Part shown: piece by piece, positions 1 to 8,747 of the stretch | How the letters are laid out: each line of letters starts with the position of its first letter | Numbering within the stretch: position 1 is the first letter of the stretch | DNA from: CAZUMW01 sp964621615 | Lineage (GTDB): Bacteria; Desulfobacterota; WTBG01; CAIYCZ01; CAIRTM01 | Assembly (NCBI GenBank): GCA_964621615.1 | Contig: CAZUMW010000013.1 | Location: 1-64,000 of the forward strand | Length of the DNA stretch: 64,000 bases | Direction: 5' to 3' | The notes under the pieces: model-generated | Seen by the model: only the letters and a program-made list of their open reading frames with translations | What the model was told of the DNA's origin: nothing | The model's database searches: none | Made by a program: the position numbers and the translations under genes

Positions 1-93
1 GATACTGCGTACCGCATGCGCTCCTTTTAACAAAATAGCACATTCTTATACTGCGTCCGTTATTTCAGTTACTCACTCGACATAGGTTAATAT

Positions 94-954
94 ATGGATT
101 CCTGTGACATCAAAAAAATTATACAGGCAACCGGAATGCCCATGGAGCAGTACCGGAAAAGCATGAGGGGTGACCTTTCGGACTGGATGCCGCTTGAGCA
201 TGCGGCGCAGATGCTGCTTGACGGCACCCCCTTTTCCGAGGATGATTTTGTCCCTGACTTCCGACCCATCATCAAAATGATGCGCACGATTGTTCAGAAG
301 TCTGCTGCCGGCGGCTGGAGATGGGATGACCCTGATGTGCACAGGGTTTTTACCGAAGTTGCAAGCGGTACTGTCTACAGGATGTATGCTGATATCCTGG
401 TACAGATGGTCGTATCCATTATGAAAGCCGTATCAATAGGCACTGTTCTAGAGATAGGCGCGGGTTCCGGGTTTGTCACCAAAAAACTGTGCCGAGCTAT
501 GAGTGATGAAGGGCTTAACGATGTTACCCTTTGGATATCGGATCAGCTTCCGGCAATCGAACAGCTCTCCGGCAGCCTTCGCCGCTCATTCCCGCAGCTC
601 ACCATTCATGATTGCGTGTGGAATATAAACAGACGAGCACCCGATGCCTTAACACAAAACATTACACAGCCTGTGCTGCTTTTTGAGCGGTTTTCTCTTC
701 CGTATGCCGGCTACGAGGCTATAGATCATCTTGCTCCCCTTGCCGATATTCTGCTGCTGGTCGACGATTTGAGCCTGACCGGCAGAAAGGCGTCCTTCGA
801 CCAGATTTATCAGAAGATCGGAACACAATTTTTGATTTTCTCGGAAGCCAGAAAATATCTCAAACGATATTTCTCAACGATTCACAGCTGTGATGCAGCG
901 GTTGCAGAAAAAATACACTCCCCCGTCACCACCTTTACCCTTGCGGTAAAGTGA
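94..954 (+). CDS. Class I SAM-dependent methyltransferase-like protein
   Basis: The 286-residue product has a glycine-rich motif I (VLEIGAGSGFVTKKL, about residues 115-130), the signature of the SAM-binding Rossmann fold. The following strand (TLWISDQLPAIEQL) fits motif II. The N-terminal ~100 residues (MDSCDIKKIIQATG...) are alpha-helical-looking and carry no motif I recognise. No signal peptide, so cytoplasmic. The substrate cannot be read from the sequence. The gene converges on a radical SAM gene on the other strand 70 bp downstream, so no operon partner is visible here; partners could lie left of the window. The ATG at 94 is preceded only by a weak purine stretch. Confidence 0.7.
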   Translation: MDSCDIKKIIQATGMPMEQYRKSMRGDLSDWMPLEHAAQMLLDGTPFSEDDFVPDFRPIIKMMRTIVQKSAAGGWRWDDPDVHRVFTEVASGTVYRMYADILVQMVVSIMKAVSIGTVLEIGAGSGFVTKKLCRAMSDEGLNDVTLWISDQLPAIEQLSGSLRRSFPQLTIHDCVWNINRRAPDALTQNITQPVLLFERFSLPYAGYEAIDHLAPLADILLLVDDLSLTGRKASFDQIYQKIGTQFLIFSEARKYLKRYFSTIHSCDAAVAEKIHSPVTTFTLAVK

Positions 955-1026
955 CGCTTCCCGCACACACCTCATACCGGGCCGACCCTGTGGGAACCGC
1001 TGCTCTCCCTGTCGAACCTGCCAGGA

Positions 1027-2535
1027 TCATATTGAAATTCCGAGATTTTTATGCTCCCTGCGTATATGCCGGCGGACGGTTCTCCGGAAGTGATGCCCGT
1101 GAATAGCAAGTGTTACAGCAAGCGGCATAAGCTCACGGCGGCGAATAAAGGTCCATATCATCAATCGCCAGTATTGAACGCGCTCACGCCCCACAATGCC
1201 CAAACGTACCATGGAACGTAGAAACGCCTTAAACCGCTCAGCGGTGATCGGCCTGCCGAGGGGCGGAGCTCTGTAGTTTTCCAGAAATGCCTTAATCCGT
1301 CTGTAGTACTGCTTCGGCCGGTAAATATCCTCCATCACACGACGATATCCTGTATATAATGATTCAACATCCATGCGGGGGATGATATTTGTCGTGCCGT
1401 CCACATTGTCGCCCGTTGTATCTCCTGCAAGCCGGCCCTCACGCCAAAGACGCTCGTAGAGCTTCGTACCGGGAACAGCCTGCAGCAGCCCCACCATGGC
1501 GGTTACGATGCCGCTTTTCTGAATAAACTCAATCTGCCGCTGGAAAACGCTCGTTTCGTCGTGATCGAAGCCCACAATAAATCCGCCCTGAACCTGAAGA
1601 CCTGCCTGCTGCATGCGGTGGACATCCGCAACCATGTCACGATTCCGGTTCTGCAGCTTTCCGCACTCGGCAAGGCTGTCGGCATCCGGCGTTTCGATAC
1701 CGACAAAAACCATGTCAAAGCCCGCTTCAACCATACTATGCATCAGCTCCTTGTCATCGGCAAGGTCTATAGATGCTTCGGTATGAAACGTGATGCCCGG
1801 ATTGGTACGCCTCCACCGTATAAGCGCAGGAAGCAGCTCCCTTTTGACCCGGGCCTTGTTACCGATAAAATTGTCATCCACAAAAAAGATACTGCCGCGA
1901 TACCCCAGGCTATAGCAAAGCTCAAGCTCGCGCATAACCCTGTCAGCCGGCTTAACCCGGGGACAGTGCCCGAACAGGCTCGTGACATTACAGAAATCAC
2001 AATTAAACGGACAGCCGCGTGAATATTGCACACTCAGCTCAGCATAGTGCCGAAAATCGATGAGGTCCCATTGCGGCGATACACACGTACCAAGATCGAA
2101 AAACTCACCGGTTCGATAGATATGCTGCAGCCGGCCTCTGTCAAGATCATGAAGAAACTGCGGCAATGTAAGCTCGGCCTCATTCAATACGAGGTAATCG
2201 ACGTGCGGGAACCGCTCGGGCTGGCAGGTAAACAGCGGCCCGCCGGCGACAACGGGAGTGCCGCTGTTTCTGCATCTCTTTATAACCGCTTCAGCAGAGT
2301 GAAGCTGTACTGACATTGCGCTGATGAAAACATAATCAGCCCACGCAATATCCTTGTCGGTAAGACGGGCCACGTTGAGGTCGACACAGCGTTTTTGCCA
2401 CTGGCCGGGCAGCAAAGCGGCAACAGTAAGAAGCCCCAGCGGCGGAAACGCAGCCCTTTTTCCAATGAATTTCAGTGCATATTTGAAACTCCAGAATGTA
2501 TCAGGAATTGCCGGGTATATGAGCAGCGCATTCAT
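1027..2535 (-). CDS. B12-binding domain radical SAM protein (DUF4070-type, HpnR-like)
   Basis: Residues 1-140 form a B12-binding-like domain (MNALLIYPAIPDTFWSFKY... FPPLGLLTVAALLPG). The radical SAM core follows with the CxxxCxxC cluster motif in YSRGCPFNCDFCNVTSLFG (about residue 170-190), which binds a 4Fe-4S cluster and SAM. The C-terminal third (RPKQYYRRIKAFLENYR...) matches what is known of DUF4070 proteins. The same architecture occurs in the hopanoid C-3 methylase HpnR and many uncharacterised relatives, so a methyl-transfer or radical rearrangement on a lipid-like substrate is possible, but no hopanoid genes are near. Length (502 aa) is normal for the group. The start is the ATG at 2535, right at the B12-domain beginning. 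Confidence 0.85.
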   Translation of the reverse strand: MNALLIYPAIPDTFWSFKYALKFIGKRAAFPPLGLLTVAALLPGQWQKRCVDLNVARLTDKDIAWADYVFISAMSVQLHSAEAVIKRCRNSGTPVVAGGPLFTCQPERFPHVDYLVLNEAELTLPQFLHDLDRGRLQHIYRTGEFFDLGTCVSPQWDLIDFRHYAELSVQYSRGCPFNCDFCNVTSLFGHCPRVKPADRVMRELELCYSLGYRGSIFFVDDNFIGNKARVKRELLPALIRWRRTNPGITFHTEASIDLADDKELMHSMVEAGFDMVFVGIETPDADSLAECGKLQNRNRDMVADVHRMQQAGLQVQGGFIVGFDHDETSVFQRQIEFIQKSGIVTAMVGLLQAVPGTKLYERLWREGRLAGDTTGDNVDGTTNIIPRMDVESLYTGYRRVMEDIYRPKQYYRRIKAFLENYRAPPLGRPITAERFKAFLRSMVRLGIVGRERVQYWRLMIWTFIRRRELMPLAVTLAIHGHHFRRTVRRHIRREHKNLGISI

Positions 2536-2646
2536 GATAATCCCCCCCTGCTGTTTTGTTTAGGTTAATATGTTTTCGTTTTAAACGGTAAGCACAGAAA
2601 AACCTGTTTCAACCCGGCATGCTCCTATATTTATATAATAAAATTT

Positions 2647-2763
2647 TGATCGGACTCATTTCGCGCATACTCCGCACGGTAGTGCGAAGTTAAGCGAAAC
2701 GTATCAAAACAAACAACATTAATTACCGGGATACCCCGCAGCGTGCTGCGTAGAGTATCATCA
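2647..2763. repeat. Intergenic repeat, module A copy 1
   Basis: This stretch in the 348-bp gap before the propeller gene resembles 10896-11040 and, in part, 17741-17813: a core like TTTCGCGCATACTCCGCACG, then GTGCG-GTTAAGCGAAA, then an ACCGGGATACCCCGCAG hairpin block. It contains several short inverted repeats (for example TCCGCACGGTAGTGCGAAG). It is non-coding by composition; open frames through it are shadows. Nothing else is recognised in the gap. Confidence 0.6.
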
Positions 2764-2883
2764 TTATCTTGAATTATTCTTTTTTGTGTACTATGTGCTG
2801 TATATTGTAAGATATACGTGATCAGCAACAGGAGATGCCGCTGTGCATCTGCCGGGCGTGATACTTTAAAAAGGTACAACATC

Positions 2884-4788
2884 ATGAAAAAGCACATTTT
2901 ATGCATAGCGTTAGAGGCAGCGCTTTTCGTTTTTATTATCGCCGCACCCCTCCGCTCCCAGGCAAATGAGTACTGCTTTGACCCGGAGGAACCTGTTGAA
3001 TGTATAGACGACTCAGCGGGCTTCGACCTGTGGTGGTGCTGCCCGGAAGGTGCAGCCTGCGGCACCTTCACAAACCCCTGCGTGGGGCCTTCGAGCACTA
3101 CCACGACCATGAAAAACGCACCTGACATATCGTATGCCTGGAAGCGGACCATTTCCGGCGCAGCATCCAAAAGCGATGACCGGGCCGAAGATGTCGCCGT
3201 TGATGCTAGCGGCGATATCTTCATTGCAGGCTCTCTGCAGTCAGCCGATCTCGGTATTGATTTTACAGTCATAAAGCTGAACGGCAATACCGGTGCGGTC
3301 ATCTGGCGGAGGCTCTTGCGGGGCACAACACCGCAGGGGGAAAACGGCGCACGCGCGCTGGCGGTAGACAATCAGGGGAATGTCATCGCAGCCGGTTTTG
3401 TAAGCAATATGAGAAGCGGTCAGTCTTTTACCGTGGTTAAGCTTAGCGGTTCCGACGGCAGCACAATCTGGCACCAAAACATTAACGGTACCCCGCAGGG
3501 CTCAAACGAAAAGGCGCTCGGCGTGACGGTCGACAGCAGCGGCGATGTTTTTGCAGCGGGCTATCTCTCCGCAGCCGGCACCGACAACTCAGACTATACA
3601 CTCGTAAAGCTGGGCGGCTCTACCGGGCGGGTAAGCTGGCGCACGCAGCTGAACGGACCGGCAAAAGACAACAACGCCGCTTTTGCCATTGCTGTTGATG
3701 AGCCGAATCATATTATTTCAGCCGGACAGACCGGCAACACCTATGGAAGCTCCTGGATAACCGTTGTTAAATCGAGCAAAGCAACCGGCAGGACGATCTG
3801 GAAAAAAAATCTATGGGGCGGCGATTTGGCAAAAAGGGGATATGCCAATACGGTGGCCCTTGACAGTGCCGGCAATGTGGCTGTCGGCGGAACCCTGCCC
3901 TATATCGGAGGCGGATCCAGCTTTGCGGTAATCAAGCTGAACGGCAACACCGGCCAGGAGCTCTGGTCTCAGCATTTTTTCGGAAGCGCGGTTTACGGAT
4001 TCGGCTATGTGGATGACATCGTTATAGATGCAGTGGATGCAATTTACGCAGCAGGGGTGACCGAGGATTCAGGCGGCATGCGGTTTGCTCTTATGAAGCT
4101 TAACGGCGGTGACGGCAGCAAAATCTGGCCCCCTGAGCTTACCCACTCCCCGATTTCAGCGCTGGGAGCTTCGGCCTCTTCGGTCAGGCTCGGCGTCAAT
4201 AACACGGTTATTGCTGCCGGGCAGCTGCCCCATGACGGTCTGCACTATGCTTTTGCCGTCTGCGTCTTCAATGCGTCAAACGGACAGAAGCTCCGCCAAT
4301 ACACTTTTCCCGGCACAAAATCCTTAGGAGACTTTTCCTGCGCCGAGGCTCTTGTCCTCGACAGCGCCGGCAATGCTATTGCAGCAGGTATTATTTCACA
4401 TGAGGAGACAGGAAACGATATGATGGCGGTAAAAATTGCTCTGTCCGGTCAAACGCCTGCAGCGCCGGAGGATCCTCAGACAACCACAACCACTGTTCCC
4501 GGCAACACAGCGGGAGGCTGTCTTGTTGAAACCGCCTGCGAGGAAAATCCGGAAGCGATGGAGCGGTTTCGCCGGTTTCGCGACACCGTGCTGGCCCGCA
4601 CTCCCACCGGGCGTAAGGTAATCGATTTCTATGATGAAGTGAGCACGTCTCTGGCTCCGGTTATTGAAAAAAATCAGCGGGCAAAAAAATTTACTACATC
4701 AGTGTTTGACGGGATTATGCCGTTTATCGAGAGACACATAAATGAGGAGGGCCAGCCGGGAGGGGCTTCTCAGGAAGCCTTTTACTGA
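2884..4788 (+). CDS. Secreted beta-propeller repeat protein with CFI-box-like C-terminus
   Basis: The chosen ATG at 2884 starts a Sec signal peptide (MKKHILCIALEAALFVFII ... SQA); the frame is open upstream but lacks protein character. A small Cys-containing region (CFDPEEPVECID, WWCCPEGAACGTF) is followed by a Thr-rich linker (SSTTTT). Then come at least seven blade-like repeats of about 60 residues (VAVDASGDIFIAG ... FTVIKLNGNTGAVIWRR), as in SBBP/PQQ-like propellers. A second Thr linker (QTTTTTVPG) leads to a C-terminal domain of ~75 residues (GGCLVETAC ... RRFRDTVLARTPTGRKVIDFYDE) resembling the CFI-box-CTERM domain of exported proteins. 634 residues. Role unknown; probably a surface or periplasmic binding protein. 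Confidence 0.75.
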   Translation: MKKHILCIALEAALFVFIIAAPLRSQANEYCFDPEEPVECIDDSAGFDLWWCCPEGAACGTFTNPCVGPSSTTTTMKNAPDISYAWKRTISGAASKSDDRAEDVAVDASGDIFIAGSLQSADLGIDFTVIKLNGNTGAVIWRRLLRGTTPQGENGARALAVDNQGNVIAAGFVSNMRSGQSFTVVKLSGSDGSTIWHQNINGTPQGSNEKALGVTVDSSGDVFAAGYLSAAGTDNSDYTLVKLGGSTGRVSWRTQLNGPAKDNNAAFAIAVDEPNHIISAGQTGNTYGSSWITVVKSSKATGRTIWKKNLWGGDLAKRGYANTVALDSAGNVAVGGTLPYIGGGSSFAVIKLNGNTGQELWSQHFFGSAVYGFGYVDDIVIDAVDAIYAAGVTEDSGGMRFALMKLNGGDGSKIWPPELTHSPISALGASASSVRLGVNNTVIAAGQLPHDGLHYAFAVCVFNASNGQKLRQYTFPGTKSLGDFSCAEALVLDSAGNAIAAGIISHEETGNDMMAVKIALSGQTPAAPEDPQTTTTTVPGNTAGGCLVETACEENPEAMERFRRFRDTVLARTPTGRKVIDFYDEVSTSLAPVIEKNQRAKKFTTSVFDGIMPFIERHINEEGQPGGASQEAFY

Positions 4789-4820
4789 TAAAGAACATGG
4801 GTGGCTCTGGGGGCTCTGGA

Positions 4821-4841
4821 GGGTCACATCTTCATATGTCA
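4821..4841 (+). repeat. Left 21-bp inverted repeat of REP-type transposase element
   Basis: This 21-mer (begins GGGTCACATCTTC, ends ATATGTCA) is the exact reverse complement of 5834-5854. The stop codon of the transposase lies inside it (4839-4841). It marks one end of a ~1.03-kb element. Confidence 0.85.
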
Positions 4842-5789
4842 GATTACCATTTGGAGAACTTTATCCAATAATCGCTTTTGCCCTTTATCTTTTTGCATTT
4901 TCTCTTCGACCCTCTTTATAATCCCGGTTACCGCCGTATAGCCCACCCCGTACACCTCCCCGATTTCCTTATGCGTGTAGGCTCCAACCCGGCTCATAAG
5001 GTAAATGCTCATGTCCCGCCCCGGCCGGGATTTCCTGCCGGGTGTCAATTGCCCCTCAATATCGCTCTCACCAAGTTGTCCTAATATCCAGCGGGCCAGT
5101 TCCTCCTTGTTCTTTTGGCGCAGCAGCTGCCGCTTCTGCGGTTTTTCCCCTACCGGTTCCCCCCGGGCCATATCCGCACACCGCTGACCATATTGCTCAC
5201 TGCCCAAGTACACCCCATGGCGCAAATCCTTTAACGGGCTATCGCTCCGCCCTAAATAGGCTTCCTGTTCCCTGCAAAACTTTTTTCTGCTGCCCCCTGT
5301 AATCGATAGCATTACCTCGGTTGTCAGGCACTCCGGTTCCTGCTTTTTTTCGGCATATGCCCGGGCGCTGCTATAGGGAAACTCTTCCGGCGTCTTTGCG
5401 ACTCCGGCTCTTACGGGATTGCCATGGATATAGTAGCACATGGCAGTAAAATAGCGTTCATCCTCTATGAGAAAGCTTTTAAACCGCCCTTGAAACAAAT
5501 GGCCGCTGCGCTTATAACGCCTGTTATACCAACCGGCATACGTTACCCCCAACCACTGTATCGAGCGGGAAAGATTACCCTCTTGTGTGGTTTTGACCAG
5601 CAGGTGGTAATGATTGCGCATAAGTACGTAGGCATGGATTTCAAGGTGAAACTTGACGGTCGTCTTTTCCAGCAGCTCAAGAAATTTTGCATAATCTTTA
5701 TCGGTTTTGAAAATAGGGCGCTGTTCATTGCCCCGGGACAGGACATGATAGTAGGTATCTGGATAAGCTAAGCGAAGTGGCCGTGCCAT
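4839..5789 (-). CDS. REP-associated tyrosine transposase (Y1 family, RAYT-like)
   Basis: HUH-superfamily Y1 transposase. The start MARPLRLAYPDTYYHVLSRG is the usual RAYT opening; the frame extends 12 codons upstream but that part is atypical. The HUH-type metal motif appears in LMRNHYHLLVKT and the expected downstream YYIHGNPVRAG is present. A C-terminal extension of ~150 residues ends in a helix-turn-helix-like segment (YTHKEIGEVYGVGYTAVTGIIKRVEEKM) resembling the DnaA domain IV-type tail of long RAYTs. About 316 residues, intact. It is enclosed by perfect 21-bp inverted repeats, so it is an autonomous or domesticated element inserted between the propeller gene and the toxin-antitoxin pair. 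Confidence 0.9.
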   Translation of the reverse strand: MARPLRLAYPDTYYHVLSRGNEQRPIFKTDKDYAKFLELLEKTTVKFHLEIHAYVLMRNHYHLLVKTTQEGNLSRSIQWLGVTYAGWYNRRYKRSGHLFQGRFKSFLIEDERYFTAMCYYIHGNPVRAGVAKTPEEFPYSSARAYAEKKQEPECLTTEVMLSITGGSRKKFCREQEAYLGRSDSPLKDLRHGVYLGSEQYGQRCADMARGEPVGEKPQKRQLLRQKNKEELARWILGQLGESDIEGQLTPGRKSRPGRDMSIYLMSRVGAYTHKEIGEVYGVGYTAVTGIIKRVEEKMQKDKGQKRLLDKVLQMVI

Positions 5790-5833
5790 GCGCAGTACTG
5801 TACGCGGCCGGCTCATGCTTGTCAATCATTATA

Positions 5834-5854
5834 TGACATATGAAGATGTGACCC
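5834..5854 (-). repeat. Right 21-bp inverted repeat of REP-type transposase element
   Basis: Perfect reverse complement of 4821-4841 (reads TGACATATGAAGATGTGACCC minus its last base as a 20-mer). The inner part AAGATGTGACCC recurs at 21597-21608, and a variant AGATGTGCCCC recurs at 29848 and 30682, hinting at related element ends elsewhere in the window. Confidence 0.85.
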
Positions 5855-5883
5855 TTTTTGCTCTTTTTGCTTTCCAAAACCGC

Positions 5884-5912
5884 TTGACAAATACACCCTG
5901 ATTTTATAGACT
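5884..5912 (+). promoter_or_regulatory. Sigma70-type promoter of the Phd/VapC-like module
   Basis: TTGACA at 5884-5889, 17-bp spacer, TAGACT at 5907-5912. It ends directly before the palindromic operator at 5913-5933 and 35 bp before the antitoxin ATG. Confidence 0.65.
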
Positions 5913-5933
5913 AAACTAGTCTTGCACTAGTTT
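5913..5933. promoter_or_regulatory. Palindromic operator candidate for Phd-type autoregulation
   Basis: Perfect inverted repeat AAACTAGT (5913-5920), 5-bp spacer CTTGC, ACTAGTTT (5926-5933). It sits between the promoter -10 and the antitoxin start. Phd/YefM antitoxins bind such palindromes at their own promoter, so autorepression is the expected function (inference). Confidence 0.65.
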
Positions 5934-5946
5934 GAATGGAGCTTAT

Positions 5947-6186
5947 ATGGAAAAAGTCGGGTCCTTTGATGCAAAAACCAATCTGCCAAAACTGATTGAC
6001 CGGGTAATGAAGGGCGAGAGCATAACCATTACCAGACACGGGGTTCCTGTGGCAATACTTACGCCACCTGAACCGTTACGCAGAGACAATCCCGAAACAG
6101 TCATTGCCGAAATTCGCCGTTTTCGTAAAAAACACAATTTAAGCGGTCTGTCTTTGCGTGCCATGATTGAGGAGGGAAGAAGGTAA
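5947..6186 (+). CDS. Type II antitoxin, Phd/YefM family
   Basis: 79 residues beginning MEKVGSFDAKTNLPKLIDRV, the Phd/YefM fold in which the N-terminal half (FDAKTNLPKLI, ITRHGVPVAILTP) dimerises and binds DNA and the charged C-terminal tail wraps the toxin. I chose the ATG at 5947 because GGAG lies 5938-5941 at correct spacing; a TTG five codons upstream overlaps the operator and is less likely. The stop codon overlaps the toxin ATG (TAATG at 6184-6188), so the pair is translationally coupled. Immediately left lies the transposase element. Confidence 0.9.
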   Translation: MEKVGSFDAKTNLPKLIDRVMKGESITITRHGVPVAILTPPEPLRRDNPETVIAEIRRFRKKHNLSGLSLRAMIEEGRR

Positions 6187-6599
6187 TGGAACGGGATTTT
6201 GTTGTAGATACCTCTGTTGTTATGACCTGGTGTTTTGAAGATGAGCGGAGTGCCTACTCAGATAACGTGCTTGAGTCTCTGGCATCCCGAACCGCTTTTG
6301 TACCATCGATCTGGCCGCTCGAGGTCGGCAATGTGCTGTTGGTGGCTGAGCGCAAAAAACGCTTGGGCAAAGCGGACAGTATTCGTTTTATTTCGCTGCT
6401 CACGCAACTTCCTATAACGGTTGAACAGCAACCCCCGGAGACAATAATGAAGGATATTATTCCACTTGCACGCGAGAGCAGACTGTCGACCTATGATGCA
6501 TCCTACCTCGAACTTGCCATGCGGAAAGGTCTGCCGATAGCAACGCTTGACCAGCGCTTGAGGAAAGCCGCCGGGCACAGCCGGGTACCCCTTGCATAG
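6186..6599 (+). CDS. PIN-domain toxin, VapC-like
   Basis: 137 residues with the acidic PIN residues in order: Asp in FVVDTSVVMTW (residue ~8), Glu in WPLEVGNVL (~45), Asp in STYDASYLELA (~100) and Asp in ATLDQRL (~118). These bind Mg2+ for ribonuclease activity; VapC toxins typically cleave initiator tRNA or rRNA. It overlaps the Phd-like antitoxin by one base in an antitoxin-toxin operon. All key residues are present, so the toxin is probably active. A target cannot be read from the sequence. Confidence 0.9.
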   Translation: MERDFVVDTSVVMTWCFEDERSAYSDNVLESLASRTAFVPSIWPLEVGNVLLVAERKKRLGKADSIRFISLLTQLPITVEQQPPETIMKDIIPLARESRLSTYDASYLELAMRKGLPIATLDQRLRKAAGHSRVPLA

Positions 6600-6767
6600 C
6601 CGGTTGCCTTATGTAACCTCTAAAGACGGGTTTCTCTTCGCTGCACCCATCCTGCTGACAACTACTCAATTTATGATTCCGCAAAAAACCAAAAATGCCG
6701 TCATTGCGAGGAGTTAAACGACGAAGCAATCTCGTTGTTTAAATCACGACTATACCAACCGGCATTT

Positions 6768-8453
6768 TTATGCCCGCGTCAGCTGGCGGTATTTTATGCG
6801 GTGGGGCTGGTCGGCGGCAGCGCCGAGGCGCTTTTTGCGGTCGGTCTCATATTCTGAATAGTTCCCGTCGAAATAATTGACCGTGCTGTCGCCTTCAAAA
6901 GCCAGTATGTGGGTTGCAATGCGGTCGAGAAACCAGCGGTCGTGGCTGATCACCACTGCACAGCCGGCAAAGTTTTCCAGGGCCTCCTCGAGCGCGCGCA
7001 TGGTGTTCACGTCAAGGTCGTTTGTGGGCTCATCGAGCAGCAACACGTTTGCGCCTTCTTTGAGCATCCGCGCAAGGTGAACGCGGTTGCGCTCGCCGCC
7101 TGAAATCATATCCACTTTTTTCTGCTGGTCTGCTCCTGAAAAATTGAACCGCGCCACATAGGCGCGCGAGTTCACCTCACGATCGCCCAGAGAAATGGTA
7201 TCCTTACCGCCCGATATCATTTCCCAGATGGACTTTTCAGGATCGAGCACATCGCGGCTCTGATCAACATAGGCAAGCTGTACGCTTTCACCGATGGCTA
7301 TCTGACCGCCGTCCGGCTGATCCTGACCAGTAATCATGCGAAAAAGCGTGGTTTTGCCCGCACCGTTGGGGCCGATTACGCCTACAATCCCGCCCGGCGA
7401 CAGCGAAAACGTCATATCCGACACCAGCAGCCGCTCGCCGTATGATTTTGAAACCCCGTCCGCCTTTATAACTACATCCCCAAGGCGGGGGCCCGGCGGT
7501 ATATAGATTTCAAGCTCACGGCTTTGCTTTTCCGTTTCCTGATTGAGAAGCGATTCATACGCATTGATGCGCGCCTTTGACTTTGCATGCCGCCCCTTGG
7601 GCGACATCCGTATCCAGTCAAGCTCGCGCTGCAGGGTCTTCTGACGATCGCTTTCCGCTTTTTCCTCGTTCTGCAGGCGCTTTTGCTTCTGCTCAAGCCA
7701 GGAGGAATAATTGCCCTTCCAGGGAATGCCGCGCCCGCGGTCAAGCTCAAGAATCCAGCCGGCGACATTGTCCAGAAAATAGCGGTCATGGGTCACGGCT
7801 ATCACTGTTCCGGCATACTGCTGCAGATGGTGCTCGAGCCAGGCCACGGTCTCGGCGTCGAGGTGGTTAGTGGGCTCGTCAAGCAGAAGGATATCAGGCT
7901 TTTGCAGCAGCAGCCGGCACAGGGCGACTCGGCGGCGCTCACCGCCTGAGATAACCTTTACCGAAGTGTCGCCGGGCGGGCAGCGAAGCGCATCCATTGC
8001 CATTGCAAGCCGGGAATCCAGATCCCAGGCATCATGAGCATCGAGCTTTTCCTGTACCTCGCCCTGCCGCTCAAGAAGCTGTGCCATTTCATCGTCATCC
8101 ATCGGTTCGGCAAATTTCTCATTTATACGGTTGAACTCATCCAGCAGTTCCACCGTTTCCCGGACACCCTCCTGAACAATCTCGCGAACCGTTCGTTCCT
8201 CATCCAGAAGCGGCTCCTGCTCAAGATAGCCGACGCTGTAACCCTCTGACAGCGCCGCCTGTCCATCGAACTCCTGATCCTTCCCCGCCATTATGCGAAG
8301 CAGGGTGCTTTTGCCGGAACCGTTCAGCCCCAGCACACCGATTTTAGCGCCGTAAAAGTAGGAAAGTGAAATATCCGCCAGCACCGGCTTCCGGTCATAG
8401 GTCTTGCTGACTTTTATCATAGAAAAAATAACTTTGTTCGGGTCAGTGCTCAT
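6768..8453 (-). CDS. ettA: Energy-dependent translational throttle protein EttA (ABC-F)
   Basis: 561 residues, two ABC ATPase domains without membrane segments. Domain 1: Walker A GLNGSGKST, signature ISGGERRRVAL, Walker B LLLDEPTNHLD. Domain 2: GPNGAGKTT, ISGGERNRVHLARML, LLLDEPTNDLD. The linker with EKAESDRQKTLQRELDWIRMSPKGRHAKSKARI is characteristic of EttA. The C-terminal HILAFEGDSTVNYFDGNYSEYETDRKKRLG also fits EttA. It binds the ribosomal E site and gates translation entry into elongation according to ATP level. A GAGG Shine-Dalgarno precedes the ATG at 8453. It is a solitary gene. Confidence 0.95.
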   Translation of the reverse strand: MSTDPNKVIFSMIKVSKTYDRKPVLADISLSYFYGAKIGVLGLNGSGKSTLLRIMAGKDQEFDGQAALSEGYSVGYLEQEPLLDEERTVREIVQEGVRETVELLDEFNRINEKFAEPMDDDEMAQLLERQGEVQEKLDAHDAWDLDSRLAMAMDALRCPPGDTSVKVISGGERRRVALCRLLLQKPDILLLDEPTNHLDAETVAWLEHHLQQYAGTVIAVTHDRYFLDNVAGWILELDRGRGIPWKGNYSSWLEQKQKRLQNEEKAESDRQKTLQRELDWIRMSPKGRHAKSKARINAYESLLNQETEKQSRELEIYIPPGPRLGDVVIKADGVSKSYGERLLVSDMTFSLSPGGIVGVIGPNGAGKTTLFRMITGQDQPDGGQIAIGESVQLAYVDQSRDVLDPEKSIWEMISGGKDTISLGDREVNSRAYVARFNFSGADQQKKVDMISGGERNRVHLARMLKEGANVLLLDEPTNDLDVNTMRALEEALENFAGCAVVISHDRWFLDRIATHILAFEGDSTVNYFDGNYSEYETDRKKRLGAAADQPHRIKYRQLTRA

Positions 8454-8660
8454 ATGAATAACTCCTCAGGGTGGGGTTGTTTTTTTTTCAGTATATGTAC
8501 TCAGGCATATTATCTCAGACAAAGTGTTATTTACAAAATGACTATTCGATATACATGATATATAAGTTATGTGCAATGTGCGCCATTGTAATCTTTTTGT
8601 ATGCCACCGTCAACGGGGTCCACACATAAAAAACATGATAACAGCGTGCGCTATTTCACG

Positions 8661-8688
8661 TTGACAACAGTCCGTGTTTAATTATACT
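8661..8688 (+). promoter_or_regulatory. Sigma70-type promoter before DUF763 gene
   Basis: TTGACA at 8661-8666, 16-bp spacer, TATACT at 8683-8688, about 60 bp before the ATG at 8748. Both boxes are near consensus. Confidence 0.6.
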
Positions 8689-8747
8689 CAAACATGACTG
8701 TCAGTTATAGATAAGCTAAAATCAATTCTAAATATAAAGATTCACGA

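Noticed and set aside
2631..3371. 246-codon minus-strand frame overlapping the propeller gene
   Set aside because: It overlaps the clearly coding plus-strand signal peptide and repeats, with biased composition typical of a shadow.
5932..5946. TTG start for the Phd-like antitoxin
   Set aside because: It overlaps the palindromic operator; the ATG at 5947 has a GGAG at proper distance.
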